Source of the DNA: Corynebacterium sp. HMSC29G08 | Lineage (GTDB): Bacteria; Actinomycetota; Actinomycetes; Mycobacteriales; Mycobacteriaceae | Assembly: GCF_001806875.1 (NCBI RefSeq) | Contig: NZ_KV786261.1 | Coordinates: 1 to 64,000, forward strand | DNA length: 64,000 nucleotides | Direction of reading: 5' to 3' | Part shown: one piece after another, positions 16,843-26,830 of the stretch | Layout: every line of letters starts with the position of its first letter | How positions within the stretch are numbered: the stretch's first letter is position 1 | The notes under the pieces: generated by a model | Databases searched by the model: none | Seen by the model: only the letters and a program-made list of their open reading frames with translations | What the model was told of the DNA's origin: nothing | Program-made: the position numbers and the translations under genes

Positions 16843-19800
16843 TCACCGGAAATCTCGCGAACCGCGAGTGAGCCACTGCCCCATCTCCAGCGGCTCTAGG
16901 CGATCAGCCACGATAGACACCGCCCCGGAGGCGTTTTGCACAATGCCGCGCACAATCATCGCCTTTGCGGTGCGCGCCACCACGCGCTGACGGTTCCATA
17001 ATCCGACGGAGATAACCACGTTCATCAGGCCGGTTTCATCCTCCATACCAAGAAACGTCACCCCGCTGGCGGTAGATGGCTGTTGGCGGTGGGTGATAAC
17101 GCCGGCGATGCGGACGCGTGTGCCGTCTTCAACCAAGCGCAGCTGATCCGCAGGCACAACGCCGGCCGCACCAAGAGCGCTGCGCAGCATCTCCACCGGC
17201 ATCAGACCAGGGGTGACACCGGTGGCGGCAACGTCGGCTGCCATGAGCTCAAACGCGTTCATGCCTGGCAATGAAGGCGCAGCAATAGCGCTCACGCCCG
17301 GCAGCATGCCCTCGCGTTCGGTTGCGGCAACGCCCGCCTGCCACAGCGCCTGCCTGCGCGTCACGCCGAAACAATCCAAAGCGCCTGCGCGCGCCAGCGC
17401 CTCGACGTGCTCCACGCTCAACTCCGCCCGGCGCGTGAGATCCGTGATGTCCGCAAACGGGGCGGCGGCTTCCACCCGTGAAGCGGCATCCTCACCTAGG
17501 CCGCGCACCAGACCAAGGCCCATCCGGATCGTCTGGGAATCCACGCACAGCGCCTCGCGTCCGGAGGCATTCACACACACCGGCAGTACTTCCACGCCGT
17601 GGCGGCGGGTGTCTTGAATCAGTGACTGCGGCGAGTAGAACCCCATTGGCTGCGCACGAAGCAACCCCACGCAGAACTGCGCCGGGTAGTAATGCTTGAA
17701 CCAGGCGGAGAAATACACCAGGGATGCAAACGATTGGGAGTGGGATTCGGGAAACCCGTAGGCAGCAAAGGCCACGATCTTCTGCCACAACCGCTCCGCA
17801 ACCTCCTCAGGAATTTGGTTGACCTCCCAGCAGCCGGTGAAGAAACGTTGCCGCATGGCAGCCATCTTCTCCGGGGAGCGCTTTGAGCCCATGGCGCGTC
17901 GCACCGCGTCGGCTTCACGGCCGGAAAAGCCGGCGGCGTCCACGCAGACCTGCATCAGTTGCTCCTGAAACAGCGGGATGCCCAACGTTTTGCCCAGGGA
18001 TTTCTCCAGCACAGGGTGGTCATACTCCACCGGCTCCAAGCCATCGCGGCGCCGCAGGTACGGGTGTACGGACCCACCCTGGATCGGGCCCGGCCTAATC
18101 AGCGCGACTTCGACGACGAGGTCGAAGAACACGCGCGGCTTCAATCTCGGCAGCGTGCTCATCTGGGCGCGCGACTCCACCTGGAACACGCCGACGGAAT
18201 CGGCTTTGGCGAGCATGGAGTACACGGCAGCGTCGTCAAGCGGAAGCTCCCACAAGCGAACCTCACGCCCGGTGGTGTCCAGAACTAGGTCCATCATGTG
18301 GTGCAGCGCTTCGAGCATGCCCAGGCCGAGCAGGTCGAATTTGACCAGGCCGGCGGACGCGCAGTCGTCTTTATCCCACTGCACCACCGAGCGGTCAGCC
18401 ATGCGTGCCCATTCCACCGGCACTACGTCTGCAATCGGCCGGTCACAAATCACCATGCCGCCGGAGTGAATACCCAGGTGGCGGGGCTGGCCGCGGAACT
18501 GCTCCGCTAGGGCAACCACGCTCGAAGGCGGCTTCTCAATCCCCTTGGACCAGCTGTCGGCCGCGCCCTGCGCGTACCCCAAAGCGCGCGCGGCGTCACG
18601 CACGGCGCCTTTGCGGCGATAACTGATCACATTGGCCACCTGTGCGGCATTCTCGCGCCCGTAACGTGCGTACACGTACTGGATGACCTCTTCGCGGCGG
18701 CCGGATTCAATATCAATATCAATGTCCGGCGGGCCGTCCCGATCCGGCGAGAGGAAGCGTTCAAACAGCAAACCAGCTGACACCGGCTCCACGTTGGTGA
18801 TGCCGAGCGCGAAACAGACCGCGGAGTTCGCCGCACTGCCGCGCCCCTGGCACAGGATGTTTTCGCGCCGGCAGAAATCCACCAAGTCATGCACGATGAG
18901 GAAGTAGCCGGGGAAGTTCAGCTCCTCGATTACGCCCAGTTCATAGTCAATTTGGGCTTTTGCTTTACGACGCACCACCGCATCCCTCCCCACGTAGCGC
19001 ACCTGCGCCCCCGCATGGGTGATTGAGCGCAAAAAGCTCATCTCGTTGTGACCTTCGGGGGTGGGAAACGTGGGCAGCTGCGGCGCAACTAGGTTCAGCG
19101 TGAAGGCACACTGTGCGGCAAGCTCCGCCGCATAGGCCATTTTCCCCTCACTACCTGGGCACATGCGCGCGATCTGGGTGGCACTGCGCAGCCAGTTCGC
19201 ACCCATCGGGTGCAGGTCCCCGTGCGCCTGGGCGAGCGACTGCCTGCGCGCCAGCGCGCGTTTGGCGGCCGCCAGGCGTGCCGCGTCCCGGGTGGCGGCG
19301 GCAGGGGCGGCAGTAATGATAGCGGGCAGCTGTATTTGGGCGGCTATAGCGTCGAGTGCAGCGTGGTTATCGGCGTCTTCCGGGGTCATGGAGACCTCAT
19401 ATTCCAACACCACATTGCCGCTTCCAAAGGTATCGACCAAGTGAGCGATATCATCAGCCCAACGCCACCCCGCCAGTGCCACACATGTGTCGCCAAGTTC
19501 CTCCCCGATCACCTCAAGCGGCGGGTAGGCCACCTCCCCCTTTTCGCGTGTTGCCATATGCGCTCGCGCCATCAGGTGTGACAGGCGTTTATACCCCTCA
19601 GGACCGCGAGCGATGACGGGCAAGATTCGCTCCTCCAACCCCAGATTCAAGGTCAGCTCAGCACCGAAGACCGTATCCATACCGGCTTCAGCAGCGGCCT
19701 CTGCGAACTTTACGGCACCATAGAATCCGTCACGATCCAGCAGGCCAATCGCCTGCAGGCCAAGCTCCGCAGCACGTGCCACAAGTTCTTCCGGCTCACT

Positions 19801-20028
19801 CGCGCCACCAAGGAAGCTGTAGGAGCTCACAGCGTGCAGCTCTGCAAACGGCTCCGCAAACGGCACCGCGAACGGCGCCGCCGCCAACGGCCGTTCATGT
19901 CGCCCGGCAGGCTCCGTGCCCGAAGATGTGCCAACATGTCCCACCGGCACAGGCGCAGGCCCCGGCCGGCCGGAGAGAATGCGCTCCAGCCGCGACCAGG
20001 ACAGTGACGCTCCCCCGTTGAATCTCAT
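16843..20028 (-). CDS. dnaE2: error-prone DNA polymerase III alpha subunit, DnaE2/ImuC
   Basis: DnaE2 is the mutagenic C-family polymerase that, with ImuA and ImuB, carries out damage-induced translesion synthesis. The 1061-residue protein has an N-terminal PHP domain (ELHAVSSYSFLGGASEPEEL near residues 60-80), the polymerase core with CQGRGSAANS and PDIDIDIES, the helix-hairpin-helix region and a C-terminal OB domain. The length is typical for DnaE2. Partners imuB-imuA are about 5 kb away rather than adjacent. I see no convincing LexA box upstream. Its upstream region is shared with metQ, so the McbR-type box at 20083 lies between the divergent starts. Confidence 0.94.
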   Translation of the reverse strand: MRFNGGASLSWSRLERILSGRPGPAPVPVGHVGTSSGTEPAGRHERPLAAAPFAVPFAEPFAELHAVSSYSFLGGASEPEELVARAAELGLQAIGLLDRDGFYGAVKFAEAAAEAGMDTVFGAELTLNLGLEERILPVIARGPEGYKRLSHLMARAHMATREKGEVAYPPLEVIGEELGDTCVALAGWRWADDIAHLVDTFGSGNVVLEYEVSMTPEDADNHAALDAIAAQIQLPAIITAAPAAATRDAARLAAAKRALARRQSLAQAHGDLHPMGANWLRSATQIARMCPGSEGKMAYAAELAAQCAFTLNLVAPQLPTFPTPEGHNEMSFLRSITHAGAQVRYVGRDAVVRRKAKAQIDYELGVIEELNFPGYFLIVHDLVDFCRRENILCQGRGSAANSAVCFALGITNVEPVSAGLLFERFLSPDRDGPPDIDIDIESGRREEVIQYVYARYGRENAAQVANVISYRRKGAVRDAARALGYAQGAADSWSKGIEKPPSSVVALAEQFRGQPRHLGIHSGGMVICDRPIADVVPVEWARMADRSVVQWDKDDCASAGLVKFDLLGLGMLEALHHMMDLVLDTTGREVRLWELPLDDAAVYSMLAKADSVGVFQVESRAQMSTLPRLKPRVFFDLVVEVALIRPGPIQGGSVHPYLRRRDGLEPVEYDHPVLEKSLGKTLGIPLFQEQLMQVCVDAAGFSGREADAVRRAMGSKRSPEKMAAMRQRFFTGCWEVNQIPEEVAERLWQKIVAFAAYGFPESHSQSFASLVYFSAWFKHYYPAQFCVGLLRAQPMGFYSPQSLIQDTRRHGVEVLPVCVNASGREALCVDSQTIRMGLGLVRGLGEDAASRVEAAAPFADITDLTRRAELSVEHVEALARAGALDCFGVTRRQALWQAGVAATEREGMLPGVSAIAAPSLPGMNAFELMAADVAATGVTPGLMPVEMLRSALGAAGVVPADQLRLVEDGTRVRIAGVITHRQQPSTASGVTFLGMEDETGLMNVVISVGLWNRQRVVARTAKAMIVRGIVQNASGAVSIVADRLEPLEMGQWLTRGSRDFR

Positions 20029-20082
20029 AGCGGAAACACTAGCACTATCCGCCTGTACGTTCTAATGCTAAATCTTGACCTA

Positions 20083-20098
20083 CAGACAGCTTGGTCAA
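20083..20098 (+). promoter_or_regulatory. McbR-type operator upstream of metQNI
   Basis: CAGAC-AGCTTG-GTCAA fits TAGAC-N6-GTCTA at seven of ten positions and shares 13 consecutive bases with the box upstream of metY. It overlaps a TTGACC hexamer that could be a -35 element. Control by McbR is expected because metQNI belongs to the methionine regulon in C. glutamicum. Confidence 0.65.
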
Positions 20099-20197
20099 TC
20101 ATCGCACCCCTTATTTGGGCCGGAAATAGACTAAGCGGTACATGGGGTGCTAAATTCACTCCTCGTACATTCCCGATGCCTATAAAGGAGAATCCTC

Positions 20198-21094
20198 ATG
20201 CGTGCATCTCGTATCACCGCCTCCCTGGCGGCACTGACCATCGCAGCAACCAGCCTGGTTGCTTGCTCCAACGAGTCCGACTCCGCTACCGACGCAGCTA
20301 GCCAGGACGGCGACAACGTCGTAGTCAAGATTGGCACCACCGACGCTGACCAGCAGGCTTGGTCTGTCTTCGCTGACCTGGCCGCCGAAGAGGGCATCAC
20401 CCTGGACATCGTGCAGTTCTCCGACTACCCGCCGGTCAACGAGGCCCTGGCGCAGGGCGAGCTGGACCTGAACAAGTTCCAGCACATCCTCTACCTGGCT
20501 AAGTACAACGCTTCCTCCGGCAAGGACCTGCGAGTGCTCGGCTCCACCGAGATCTACCCGCTGGCACTGTTCTGGAAGGACCACGACTCCCTGGACGGCA
20601 TCGAGGGCTCCGAGATCGCCATCCCGAACGATGACTCCAACCAGGGCCGCGCCATCAACGTGCTGGTCCAGGCTGGCCTGCTCACCCTGAAGGACGGCGC
20701 AGACGAGCTGGCTCCGACCCCGGCTGACATTGACGCTGAGGCATCCAAGGTCTCCGTGGTTCCGGTTGACGCTTCCCAGACCCCGACTGCCTACAAGGAG
20801 GGCCGCCCGGCGATCATCAACAACTCCTGGCTGGACCGCGCTGGCATTGAGCCGGGCGAGGCTATCTTCCAGGATGACCCGGCTTCCGAGCAGGGCGAGC
20901 CGTACATCAACGTGTTCGCTTCCCGCGCTGAAGACATTGACAACCCGACCTACCAGAAGCTGGCTGAGCTGTGGCACGCCCCGGCTGTTGCTGAGGCTGT
21001 ACAGAAGGACTCCCGCAACACCGCTGTTGAGGTTGAGCGCCCGAAGGAAGAGCTGAACGAGATCCTCGACCGTCTAGTTGAGAACGAAAAGTAA
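20198..21094 (+). CDS. metQ: methionine ABC transporter substrate-binding lipoprotein
   Basis: MetQ captures methionine outside the membrane for the MetNI importer. The 298-residue precursor has a lipoprotein signal with the lipobox LVAC near residues 20-23, then a NlpA-family periplasmic-binding domain (KIGTTDADQQAW, LDIVQFSDYPPVNEAL, LDLNKFQH). An AAAGGAG ribosome-binding site precedes the ATG. The gene heads metQ-metN-metI. Confidence 0.95.
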   Translation: MRASRITASLAALTIAATSLVACSNESDSATDAASQDGDNVVVKIGTTDADQQAWSVFADLAAEEGITLDIVQFSDYPPVNEALAQGELDLNKFQHILYLAKYNASSGKDLRVLGSTEIYPLALFWKDHDSLDGIEGSEIAIPNDDSNQGRAINVLVQAGLLTLKDGADELAPTPADIDAEASKVSVVPVDASQTPTAYKEGRPAIINNSWLDRAGIEPGEAIFQDDPASEQGEPYINVFASRAEDIDNPTYQKLAELWHAPAVAEAVQKDSRNTAVEVERPKEELNEILDRLVENEK

Positions 21095-21107
21095 GAAGCT
21101 GTAATTC

Positions 21108-22139
21108 ATGGAAAACACCGGCACCCGGGTCGAATTCCGGGACGTAGAAAAGGTATTTAAAACGGGCGGCCGCGAGGTCAGGGCGGTAGATGGGGTAACC
21201 CTTACCGTTGAGCCCGGCGAAATCCTCGGCGTCATTGGCTACTCGGGTGCCGGTAAATCAACGCTTGTACGTTTGATTAACGGGCTTGATCAGGCAACTT
21301 CGGGGCAGCTGCTGCTAGACGGCACCGATGTGGTTGGCAAGTCCGAAAAAGACTTACGTAAGATCCGCCGCAACATTGGCATGATCTTCCAGCAGTTCAA
21401 CCTGCTGTCTTCCCGCACCGCGGCAGCCAACGTGGAGTACCCGTTGCAGCTTGCGGGCATGGACAAGGCAGCGCGCAAGGCGCGTGTGGCTGAGCTGCTT
21501 GAGTTCGTTGGCCTGTCTGATCGCGGCCAGAACTACCCGGAGCAGCTCTCCGGCGGCCAGAAGCAGCGCGTTGGCATCGCCCGTGCCCTGGCTACCAACC
21601 CATCGCTGTTGCTTGCCGACGAAGCGACGTCCGCCCTCGACCCCGAAACCACCGAAGAGGTGCTGGGTCTTTTGCGCCGCGTCAACGAGGAGTTCGGCAT
21701 CACCATCGTGGTGATCACGCACGAGATGGACGTGATCCGCGCCATCGCCGACAAGGTTGCAGTGATGGAAAACGGCCGCGTGGTTGAGTATGGCACCGTC
21801 TATGAGGTGTTCTCCAACCCGCAGACCCGCGTCGCCGAGCGCTTTGTATCCACCAGTCTGCGCAACACGCCGAATGAGGTTGAGGAAAAACAGCTACTCA
21901 ACGCCGCGCCGGGACGCCTGTTCACGGTGGACCTGACCGATAACTCGGGCTTCTTCGGCGCTGCTGAGAAGGCTCGCGCACGCGGCGTATCGGTGCAGCC
22001 GGTCCACGCCGGTATTACCACCTTGCAGGAGCACAGCTTTGGCAAGATGACGGTGCGCCTCAACGGTGATGACGCCGCAATCAATGAGTTCCTGCACACC
22101 CTGCAAACCACCACCGATATTCAGGAGATCACCCGATGA
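21108..22139 (+). CDS. metN: methionine ABC transporter ATP-binding protein
   Basis: MetN powers methionine uptake. The 343-residue protein has Walker A GYSGAGKST, signature LSGGQKQR, Walker B LLLADEATSALD and a C-terminal NIL/ACT-like domain of about 80 residues, which in this family binds methionine and inhibits transport when it is abundant. The gene begins 13 bases after metQ and its stop overlaps the metI start. Confidence 0.96.
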   Translation: MENTGTRVEFRDVEKVFKTGGREVRAVDGVTLTVEPGEILGVIGYSGAGKSTLVRLINGLDQATSGQLLLDGTDVVGKSEKDLRKIRRNIGMIFQQFNLLSSRTAAANVEYPLQLAGMDKAARKARVAELLEFVGLSDRGQNYPEQLSGGQKQRVGIARALATNPSLLLADEATSALDPETTEEVLGLLRRVNEEFGITIVVITHEMDVIRAIADKVAVMENGRVVEYGTVYEVFSNPQTRVAERFVSTSLRNTPNEVEEKQLLNAAPGRLFTVDLTDNSGFFGAAEKARARGVSVQPVHAGITTLQEHSFGKMTVRLNGDDAAINEFLHTLQTTTDIQEITR

Positions 22140-22828
22140 GCGCAAACGTGAACGAGTTCCTCCTTGCGGAAGCCAACTGGGAACGCCTCGGCCCCGTGTT
22201 CGTCGAAGCGATCGGAGACACGCTGTGGATGGTTGCCATCACCATGGTTGTGGGCGGCTTCTTCGGCCTGGTCTTAGGTGTGTTCCTTTACACCACCCGC
22301 TCAGGCGGCATTCTGCAGAACCGCCTGGTGTACACGCTGATCAACGTGGCCGTGAACTTCTTTAGGCCGATCCCGTTCATCATCATGATCGCCATGCTCT
22401 ACCCCATCACCCTTGCGGTGGTGGACACCACGATCGGCCGCTCCGCCGCAACGTTCGTGATGTGTTTCTCCGCTACGTTCACCGTGGCCCGCATCGTGGA
22501 GCAGAACTTGGTGGCCATTGATCCGGGTGTGATCGAGGCTGCGCGCTCCATGGGCGCCGGCCCGTGGAAGATTATTCAGTCCGTGATCCTGCCGGAGGCT
22601 CTCGGCCCGCTGATCCTGGGATACACTTTCATCTTCATCGCCGTGATCGACATGTCCGCAATGGCGGGCTACATCGGCGGCGGCGGCTTGGGTGACTTCG
22701 CCATTGTGTATGGCTACCGCCAGTTCGAGCCGGCCGTAACCTGGGCTGCGGTGATTGTCATCGTGGCCGTGGTGCAGCTGGCCCAGTTTGTGGGCAACTG
22801 GTTGTCCAAGAAGGTTATGCGCCGCTAG
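22136..22828 (+). CDS. metI: methionine ABC transporter permease
   Basis: MetI is the membrane channel of the MetQNI importer. At 230 residues it has five predicted helices and the cytoplasmic EAA loop (IEAARSMGAGPWKIIQSVILPEAL) that contacts MetN. The ATG overlaps the metN stop (ATGA). Confidence 0.95.
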   Translation: MSANVNEFLLAEANWERLGPVFVEAIGDTLWMVAITMVVGGFFGLVLGVFLYTTRSGGILQNRLVYTLINVAVNFFRPIPFIIMIAMLYPITLAVVDTTIGRSAATFVMCFSATFTVARIVEQNLVAIDPGVIEAARSMGAGPWKIIQSVILPEALGPLILGYTFIFIAVIDMSAMAGYIGGGGLGDFAIVYGYRQFEPAVTWAAVIVIVAVVQLAQFVGNWLSKKVMRR

Positions 22829-22852
22829 CTGCACATTTCGCGCACCACTACC

Positions 22853-23644
22853 ATGGTGTGCGTGAAGATTGCGGTATTCGACTTTGACGGCACCTTGTAC
22901 CACCGCCGCCCAGACGGCACCTACAGCTTCAACCCACAGGATTTAGAAGCAATCAGCGCCTGGCGCGACAACGGAAACCTGGCCATTGCGGCCACGGGCC
23001 GGTCGCGCTCGGCGCTTACGTTTGCAATGCCCCCGGAAGACGCGCTGGTGTTTGATTACCGCGTGTTGTCCAACGGGGCGTCTGCAACCACTGGCAACGG
23101 CGCTGATCTGATCTACTCCTACCCCATTGACACGGATATTCTGCGAGCCGCAGTCGAAAAGTTCGGTGACACCGAGGGCGTTGCTATTTTTGGCACCACA
23201 GTAGGTCCGGTGGATGGCGCGTTTAGCGTCAACACTAAGACTGGAGACTTGTTCACGGACCACTTTGCGCACATGACGCTCTCAGAGATCCCGGATCACA
23301 CGTTTGCAGTCGTGCCGATCCGTGTGACGGATCCCGCGTTGAGGCGCCACGTTGTCTCCTGGGCCGAACAATTCCCCCAAGTCACCGTGGCACAGAACCT
23401 GGATTACGTGGACATCATGGCCAACGGCCGCAACAAGGGCACAGGCGTGCTTGAGTTGCTTGAGCACCTGGGCATCAACCGCCGGGACGTGGGGATCTAC
23501 ACGTTCGGGGATTCCTGGAATGACCTTGATATGCACGCCATTGCGGATCAGTCTTTCAGCTTTACGCACTCTCCTGCAGACGTGAAAGAGGCCACCGACC
23601 ACGTCATCGAGGCTGTGGCCGACGTGCTCAACGGCCTGGCGTAA
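22853..23644 (+). CDS. HAD-superfamily hydrolase, Cof type
   Basis: A 263-residue HAD phosphatase with motif I DFDGTLY, motif II around AATGRS and motif IV GDSWNDLDM. The Cof/YbiV branch acts on sugar and cofactor phosphates; the substrate here cannot be told. The start may be the ATG at 22853 or the GTG at 22862. It follows metI by 24 bases and its 3' end overlaps the convergent sucrase/ferredoxin-like gene by 17 bases. Confidence 0.88.
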   Translation: MVCVKIAVFDFDGTLYHRRPDGTYSFNPQDLEAISAWRDNGNLAIAATGRSRSALTFAMPPEDALVFDYRVLSNGASATTGNGADLIYSYPIDTDILRAAVEKFGDTEGVAIFGTTVGPVDGAFSVNTKTGDLFTDHFAHMTLSEIPDHTFAVVPIRVTDPALRRHVVSWAEQFPQVTVAQNLDYVDIMANGRNKGTGVLELLEHLGINRRDVGIYTFGDSWNDLDMHAIADQSFSFTHSPADVKEATDHVIEAVADVLNGLA

Positions 23645-24515
23645 TGGTGTCCACGACCCAGCCCTTGCCGGTCTTCGGCGCCTTGCCGCAGGAATCCACC
23701 ACGCCTTCGATGTCCTTTTGGCGTAGTTTCACCTCGAACTGGTGGCCAGTGTCCCGGTCGATCACGGTCACTGTCGCGGTTGCACCTTCAACGGTGTTGT
23801 CACGCACCTGCAACTGATCAATCCCCACTTGGATACCCTGGTGGGACAGTGCAGCCGCAACGGCGATCTCCGCGGTCTGCTCTGGCGGAGTCAGCGTGCC
23901 GCGGCCGCGGTTGCCGGGCACGAAGAACAGGCCGTCATCGGCGTGCTCCAACATCGCGGAGGTCGCCTCACGGCTCATGCGTCCGAAGCTGAACGCCCAC
24001 GGCATCAGCATCATCGTCGGGGCAAACCTGTGGCCCTTGATGTGGGACGTCTCCCACACCTCATCACCACGCCGCAGTTCATTGACCAGCGGCCGGCCCT
24101 TGACCGCACAGCAGGTGTCGCGCTTGCCGTGTGTACAGATCAAAAGCAGGGGCTTTTGGCGTAGTTGCGCCCCGTTTTTCCCCACCCCCGACAAATCCAA
24201 CCCCAGCACGTCCTCCGGACCGTCCACGTGCAACACCTCGGTCACACCCTGGTCGGCGAAGACAAGGTAGACGTGGTGATCCGTAATCTGACGGGCTTCT
24301 CGTGTGGAGTGGCGGATCAATAGCAGCGTGGCGTTGTAGCGCTTCATGTGCGCTTTGAGCTTGGCGGTGAGTTCCTCACCGAACGTGCCGCCGTCGAGCA
24401 CGTCGCGGCCCCACGCTCCCGGCCATTCGAAGAGTACGTAGGTCGAGCCGGGCTTCGCGGTTCCAGGCAAGGCCTCAACCGCAACATCTGAGCAGGGCGG
24501 AGTAAGGGAAGTCAT
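23628..24515 (-). CDS. sucrase/ferredoxin-like family protein
   Basis: A 295-residue protein with the Suc_Fer-like thioredoxin fold related to [2Fe-2S] ferredoxins. The key block is LLLICTHGKRDTCCAVKGRPL, with further conserved WETSHIKGHRFAPT and PWAFSFGRM motifs. The cysteines fit an iron-sulfur cluster. The physiological role is unknown. A weak McbR-like site lies about 5 bases upstream of the start. Confidence 0.85.
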   Translation of the reverse strand: MTSLTPPCSDVAVEALPGTAKPGSTYVLFEWPGAWGRDVLDGGTFGEELTAKLKAHMKRYNATLLLIRHSTREARQITDHHVYLVFADQGVTEVLHVDGPEDVLGLDLSGVGKNGAQLRQKPLLLICTHGKRDTCCAVKGRPLVNELRRGDEVWETSHIKGHRFAPTMMLMPWAFSFGRMSREATSAMLEHADDGLFFVPGNRGRGTLTPPEQTAEIAVAAALSHQGIQVGIDQLQVRDNTVEGATATVTVIDRDTGHQFEVKLRQKDIEGVVDSCGKAPKTGKGWVVDTITPGR

Positions 24516-24519
24516 ACCT

Positions 24520-24535
24520 CACACCATACTGTCTA
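24520..24535. promoter_or_regulatory. weak McbR-like half site
   Basis: CACAC-CATACT-GTCTA has a perfect right half and a three-of-five left half of the TAGAC-N6-GTCTA pattern. It lies just upstream of the sucrase/ferredoxin-like gene. It may be chance, but iron-sulfur proteins are plausible members of a sulfur regulon. Confidence 0.25.
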
Positions 24536-24608
24536 ACGTTTTGATAACCATTCCTAATTTTCATACTTGTAGTTTTGCCCAGTACGCGGCGTTGGATAGC
24601 GTGAAAGC

Positions 24609-25259
24609 ATGTTTGTTGCTGGGCGTACGATTGCGGTGTTAGTGGGGACCTCGCTCTTTTTGGGTGGCTGCGCTACTGACACTCCCCCAGTCGCCGGTCC
24701 TCCAGTCGCCGGTCATGGACATCAGGCACAAGGCGTGACAACTGCTCCAGCCACCCCAACCCCCACTGCAACCCCCACTGCCGTCTTAGCGGGCATCAAC
24801 CGCGACAAGGCAGATCACAACCCAAACCTCTCCCCTGAATCCCAACGCCCATCTGAGCCTGCCCAGCTTGTGGTCTCTAAGGTGCGGGTGGACACCCACG
24901 ATGGTGACAGCGGTGTTGTTGATCGCATTGAGGTGCAACTAGAAGGCGACGGTGAGCCCGGCTGGTTTGTGGATTACACCTCAACCCCAATGAAGGTTTC
25001 CGTAGGCAAGCCCCTGACTATAGACGGCCAGGAGTTTCTCAACATCAACGTCGACGGCACCATCCACCCCGGCGAAATCGGCGTTGACATCACAGAACTT
25101 ATACAGGTAGCTAACCCATCGGACAACGTGGTTGCCGTAGTCAACGGCGGCACCTCGGAAGGGCGCAGCCAGATCGTAGTGGGCTTGCGTGACAAGGCGC
25201 CCTACTCGGTGCAGATGCTGGATAACCCGAAGCGTCTGATTATTGATCTTCAGCGTTAA
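24609..25259 (+). CDS. AMIN-like domain lipoprotein
   Basis: A 216-residue exported protein. The signal peptide ends in a lipobox (LGGC near residues 18-21), then a Thr/Pro/Ala-rich spacer (about 30-60), then an AMIN-like beta domain from LVVSKVRVDTH to the typical end NPKRLIIDLQ. Such domains bind envelope polymers or act as anchors; the role in corynebacteria is not established. Its terminus is convergent with imuB. Confidence 0.82.
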   Translation: MFVAGRTIAVLVGTSLFLGGCATDTPPVAGPPVAGHGHQAQGVTTAPATPTPTATPTAVLAGINRDKADHNPNLSPESQRPSEPAQLVVSKVRVDTHDGDSGVVDRIEVQLEGDGEPGWFVDYTSTPMKVSVGKPLTIDGQEFLNINVDGTIHPGEIGVDITELIQVANPSDNVVAVVNGGTSEGRSQIVVGLRDKAPYSVQMLDNPKRLIIDLQR

Positions 25260-25273
25260 TACTGCGCCCGCAA

Positions 25274-26827
25274 CTAGTACACGGCCTCTACGCGCCAGGC
25301 GCGCCGCGTCCACACCAGCAGCCACCCGGTGACCTCGCCTGCGGAATCGCCCGCGAGTTGACCGACAACCTGCATGCGTGCCGCCTTGTTGTGTTGCGCC
25401 TCATGGCCCCACCACCCCTCATCTACCGGCCACGGACCCGCCCATGCGGTAACCAGGTATTTCTTCTCGCCCCACTTGAGTGCGTAGGGCTTGGATGACA
25501 GGAGGGCTTCGGCGGTGACGGTGATGGGGTTGGCGGTGGCGTCGATAAGCAGAATGCTCGAAGCGGGGTGATCGATGCCGCCGCCGAGGCGCGCGGGCAG
25601 CGGTGCGGGGATGGCGCCGGGCCAGGTGTGGTCGGTGGTTTCGGGTGGGGCTTCGCCGAAGGGGACAAGGCGGATGCGTTCGGCGACGCCACGGCCGCCA
25701 ACCAGGCGTGGTTGGACAACTGCGTCGATGCCAAGCTGGGACTGCACCCGCTCAATGACGCGGCGTGCGCCGTCGGATGATGCGCCTTGGGACCACAGTT
25801 CGCCCGCGATGTCTGGCTGGGCGAGTTCGAGTGGCTCCAGGATCAGTGAGGTGATCGCGCCAGCGCCGCCGGAGGTCAGCCAGCCGTCAAGCTGCCAGCG
25901 CACGCGATCCGCCGTGGCGTGCTCGGTGAGCGCTTCGCGGGTGCGCCAGATGCGTTCCACACGGGTGCCGTCTGCAAGTTCCGCGATAACTTTCAGGCGC
26001 AGGCAGTTGCGGCCGGTTTCTTTGAGACGCTCATGCAAACTCGCGGCGAGCGCGCGGGCGGCGAAGGCTGCCGCGTCTACACGTTCGATGGGATCTTCAG
26101 GGATGATCGCCACAGCGAGGTCCTCTGTGGGGAGCTCTGGTGCTACTCGACGATCCGGCGCAGCCACCGCCACCCGATGAATATGCATGCCATGCGCACC
26201 GAAGCGCGTAGTCATAGCGGCAGGTGGGATCTCAGCAAGCTGACCGAGCGTGGCAATACCGAGTTGGCCCAGCGTGCGCACAGTCTCTGGGTCGGCGGCA
26301 AGGGCGGTCTCTGCGGTCAAGGCAGTAATCGGATGGTTGGCCAAAAACTCGCGAGATTTTTGTGGCGGCACGATCTGGGAGGTACGCGCGGCGATCATGG
26401 CGGTGGCGATCTCATCGGCGGCACCGGCTTGGGTGTCGATGCCGCGTCTCGACACTGCGTCTATAAGCATCTCCAGCGCCACATCTTCACTGCCGTGAAA
26501 CTTGGCGGCGGCCTGTAGATCCACAACCACCAAGCCCGGACGCAGTACTTCTACGCTTGCGGCGACGTCATCCAGGCTTGCGGCAAGGGAGGCGAACATG
26601 CGGCCGTCACGGTCCGGGTTATCGTCAATAACCATAAGCTCCGGTGCTGCAGCCTGGGCGTTTCGCACACGCATGCCGCGGCGGATGCCTACGCGACGCG
26701 CCGCCTGCGAGCACACCTTAATCCGATGCTGGCTGGCAATCGCGATGGGTTCTTCCAGCTCATCGTCATGTTCCAGCTTTGCCGCCTGCACCGGCCAATC
26801 CGGAAACCACAGTGCCGCGACCCGCAT
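25274..26827 (-). CDS. imuB: DNA polymerase Y-family protein ImuB
   Basis: ImuB is the non-catalytic Y-family scaffold that links DnaE2 to the beta clamp and ImuA in the mutasome. The 517-residue protein has the Y-polymerase fold, starting RVAALWFPDWPVQAA where active polymerases carry their first acidic residues; the normal acidic active-site pattern is not evident, as known for ImuB. A long C-terminal region resembles the known interaction tail. It lies 3 bases after the imuA stop, in one operon. Confidence 0.88.
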   Translation of the reverse strand: MRVAALWFPDWPVQAAKLEHDDELEEPIAIASQHRIKVCSQAARRVGIRRGMRVRNAQAAAPELMVIDDNPDRDGRMFASLAASLDDVAASVEVLRPGLVVVDLQAAAKFHGSEDVALEMLIDAVSRRGIDTQAGAADEIATAMIAARTSQIVPPQKSREFLANHPITALTAETALAADPETVRTLGQLGIATLGQLAEIPPAAMTTRFGAHGMHIHRVAVAAPDRRVAPELPTEDLAVAIIPEDPIERVDAAAFAARALAASLHERLKETGRNCLRLKVIAELADGTRVERIWRTREALTEHATADRVRWQLDGWLTSGGAGAITSLILEPLELAQPDIAGELWSQGASSDGARRVIERVQSQLGIDAVVQPRLVGGRGVAERIRLVPFGEAPPETTDHTWPGAIPAPLPARLGGGIDHPASSILLIDATANPITVTAEALLSSKPYALKWGEKKYLVTAWAGPWPVDEGWWGHEAQHNKAARMQVVGQLAGDSAGEVTGWLLVWTRRAWRVEAVY

Positions 26828-26830
26828 GGT

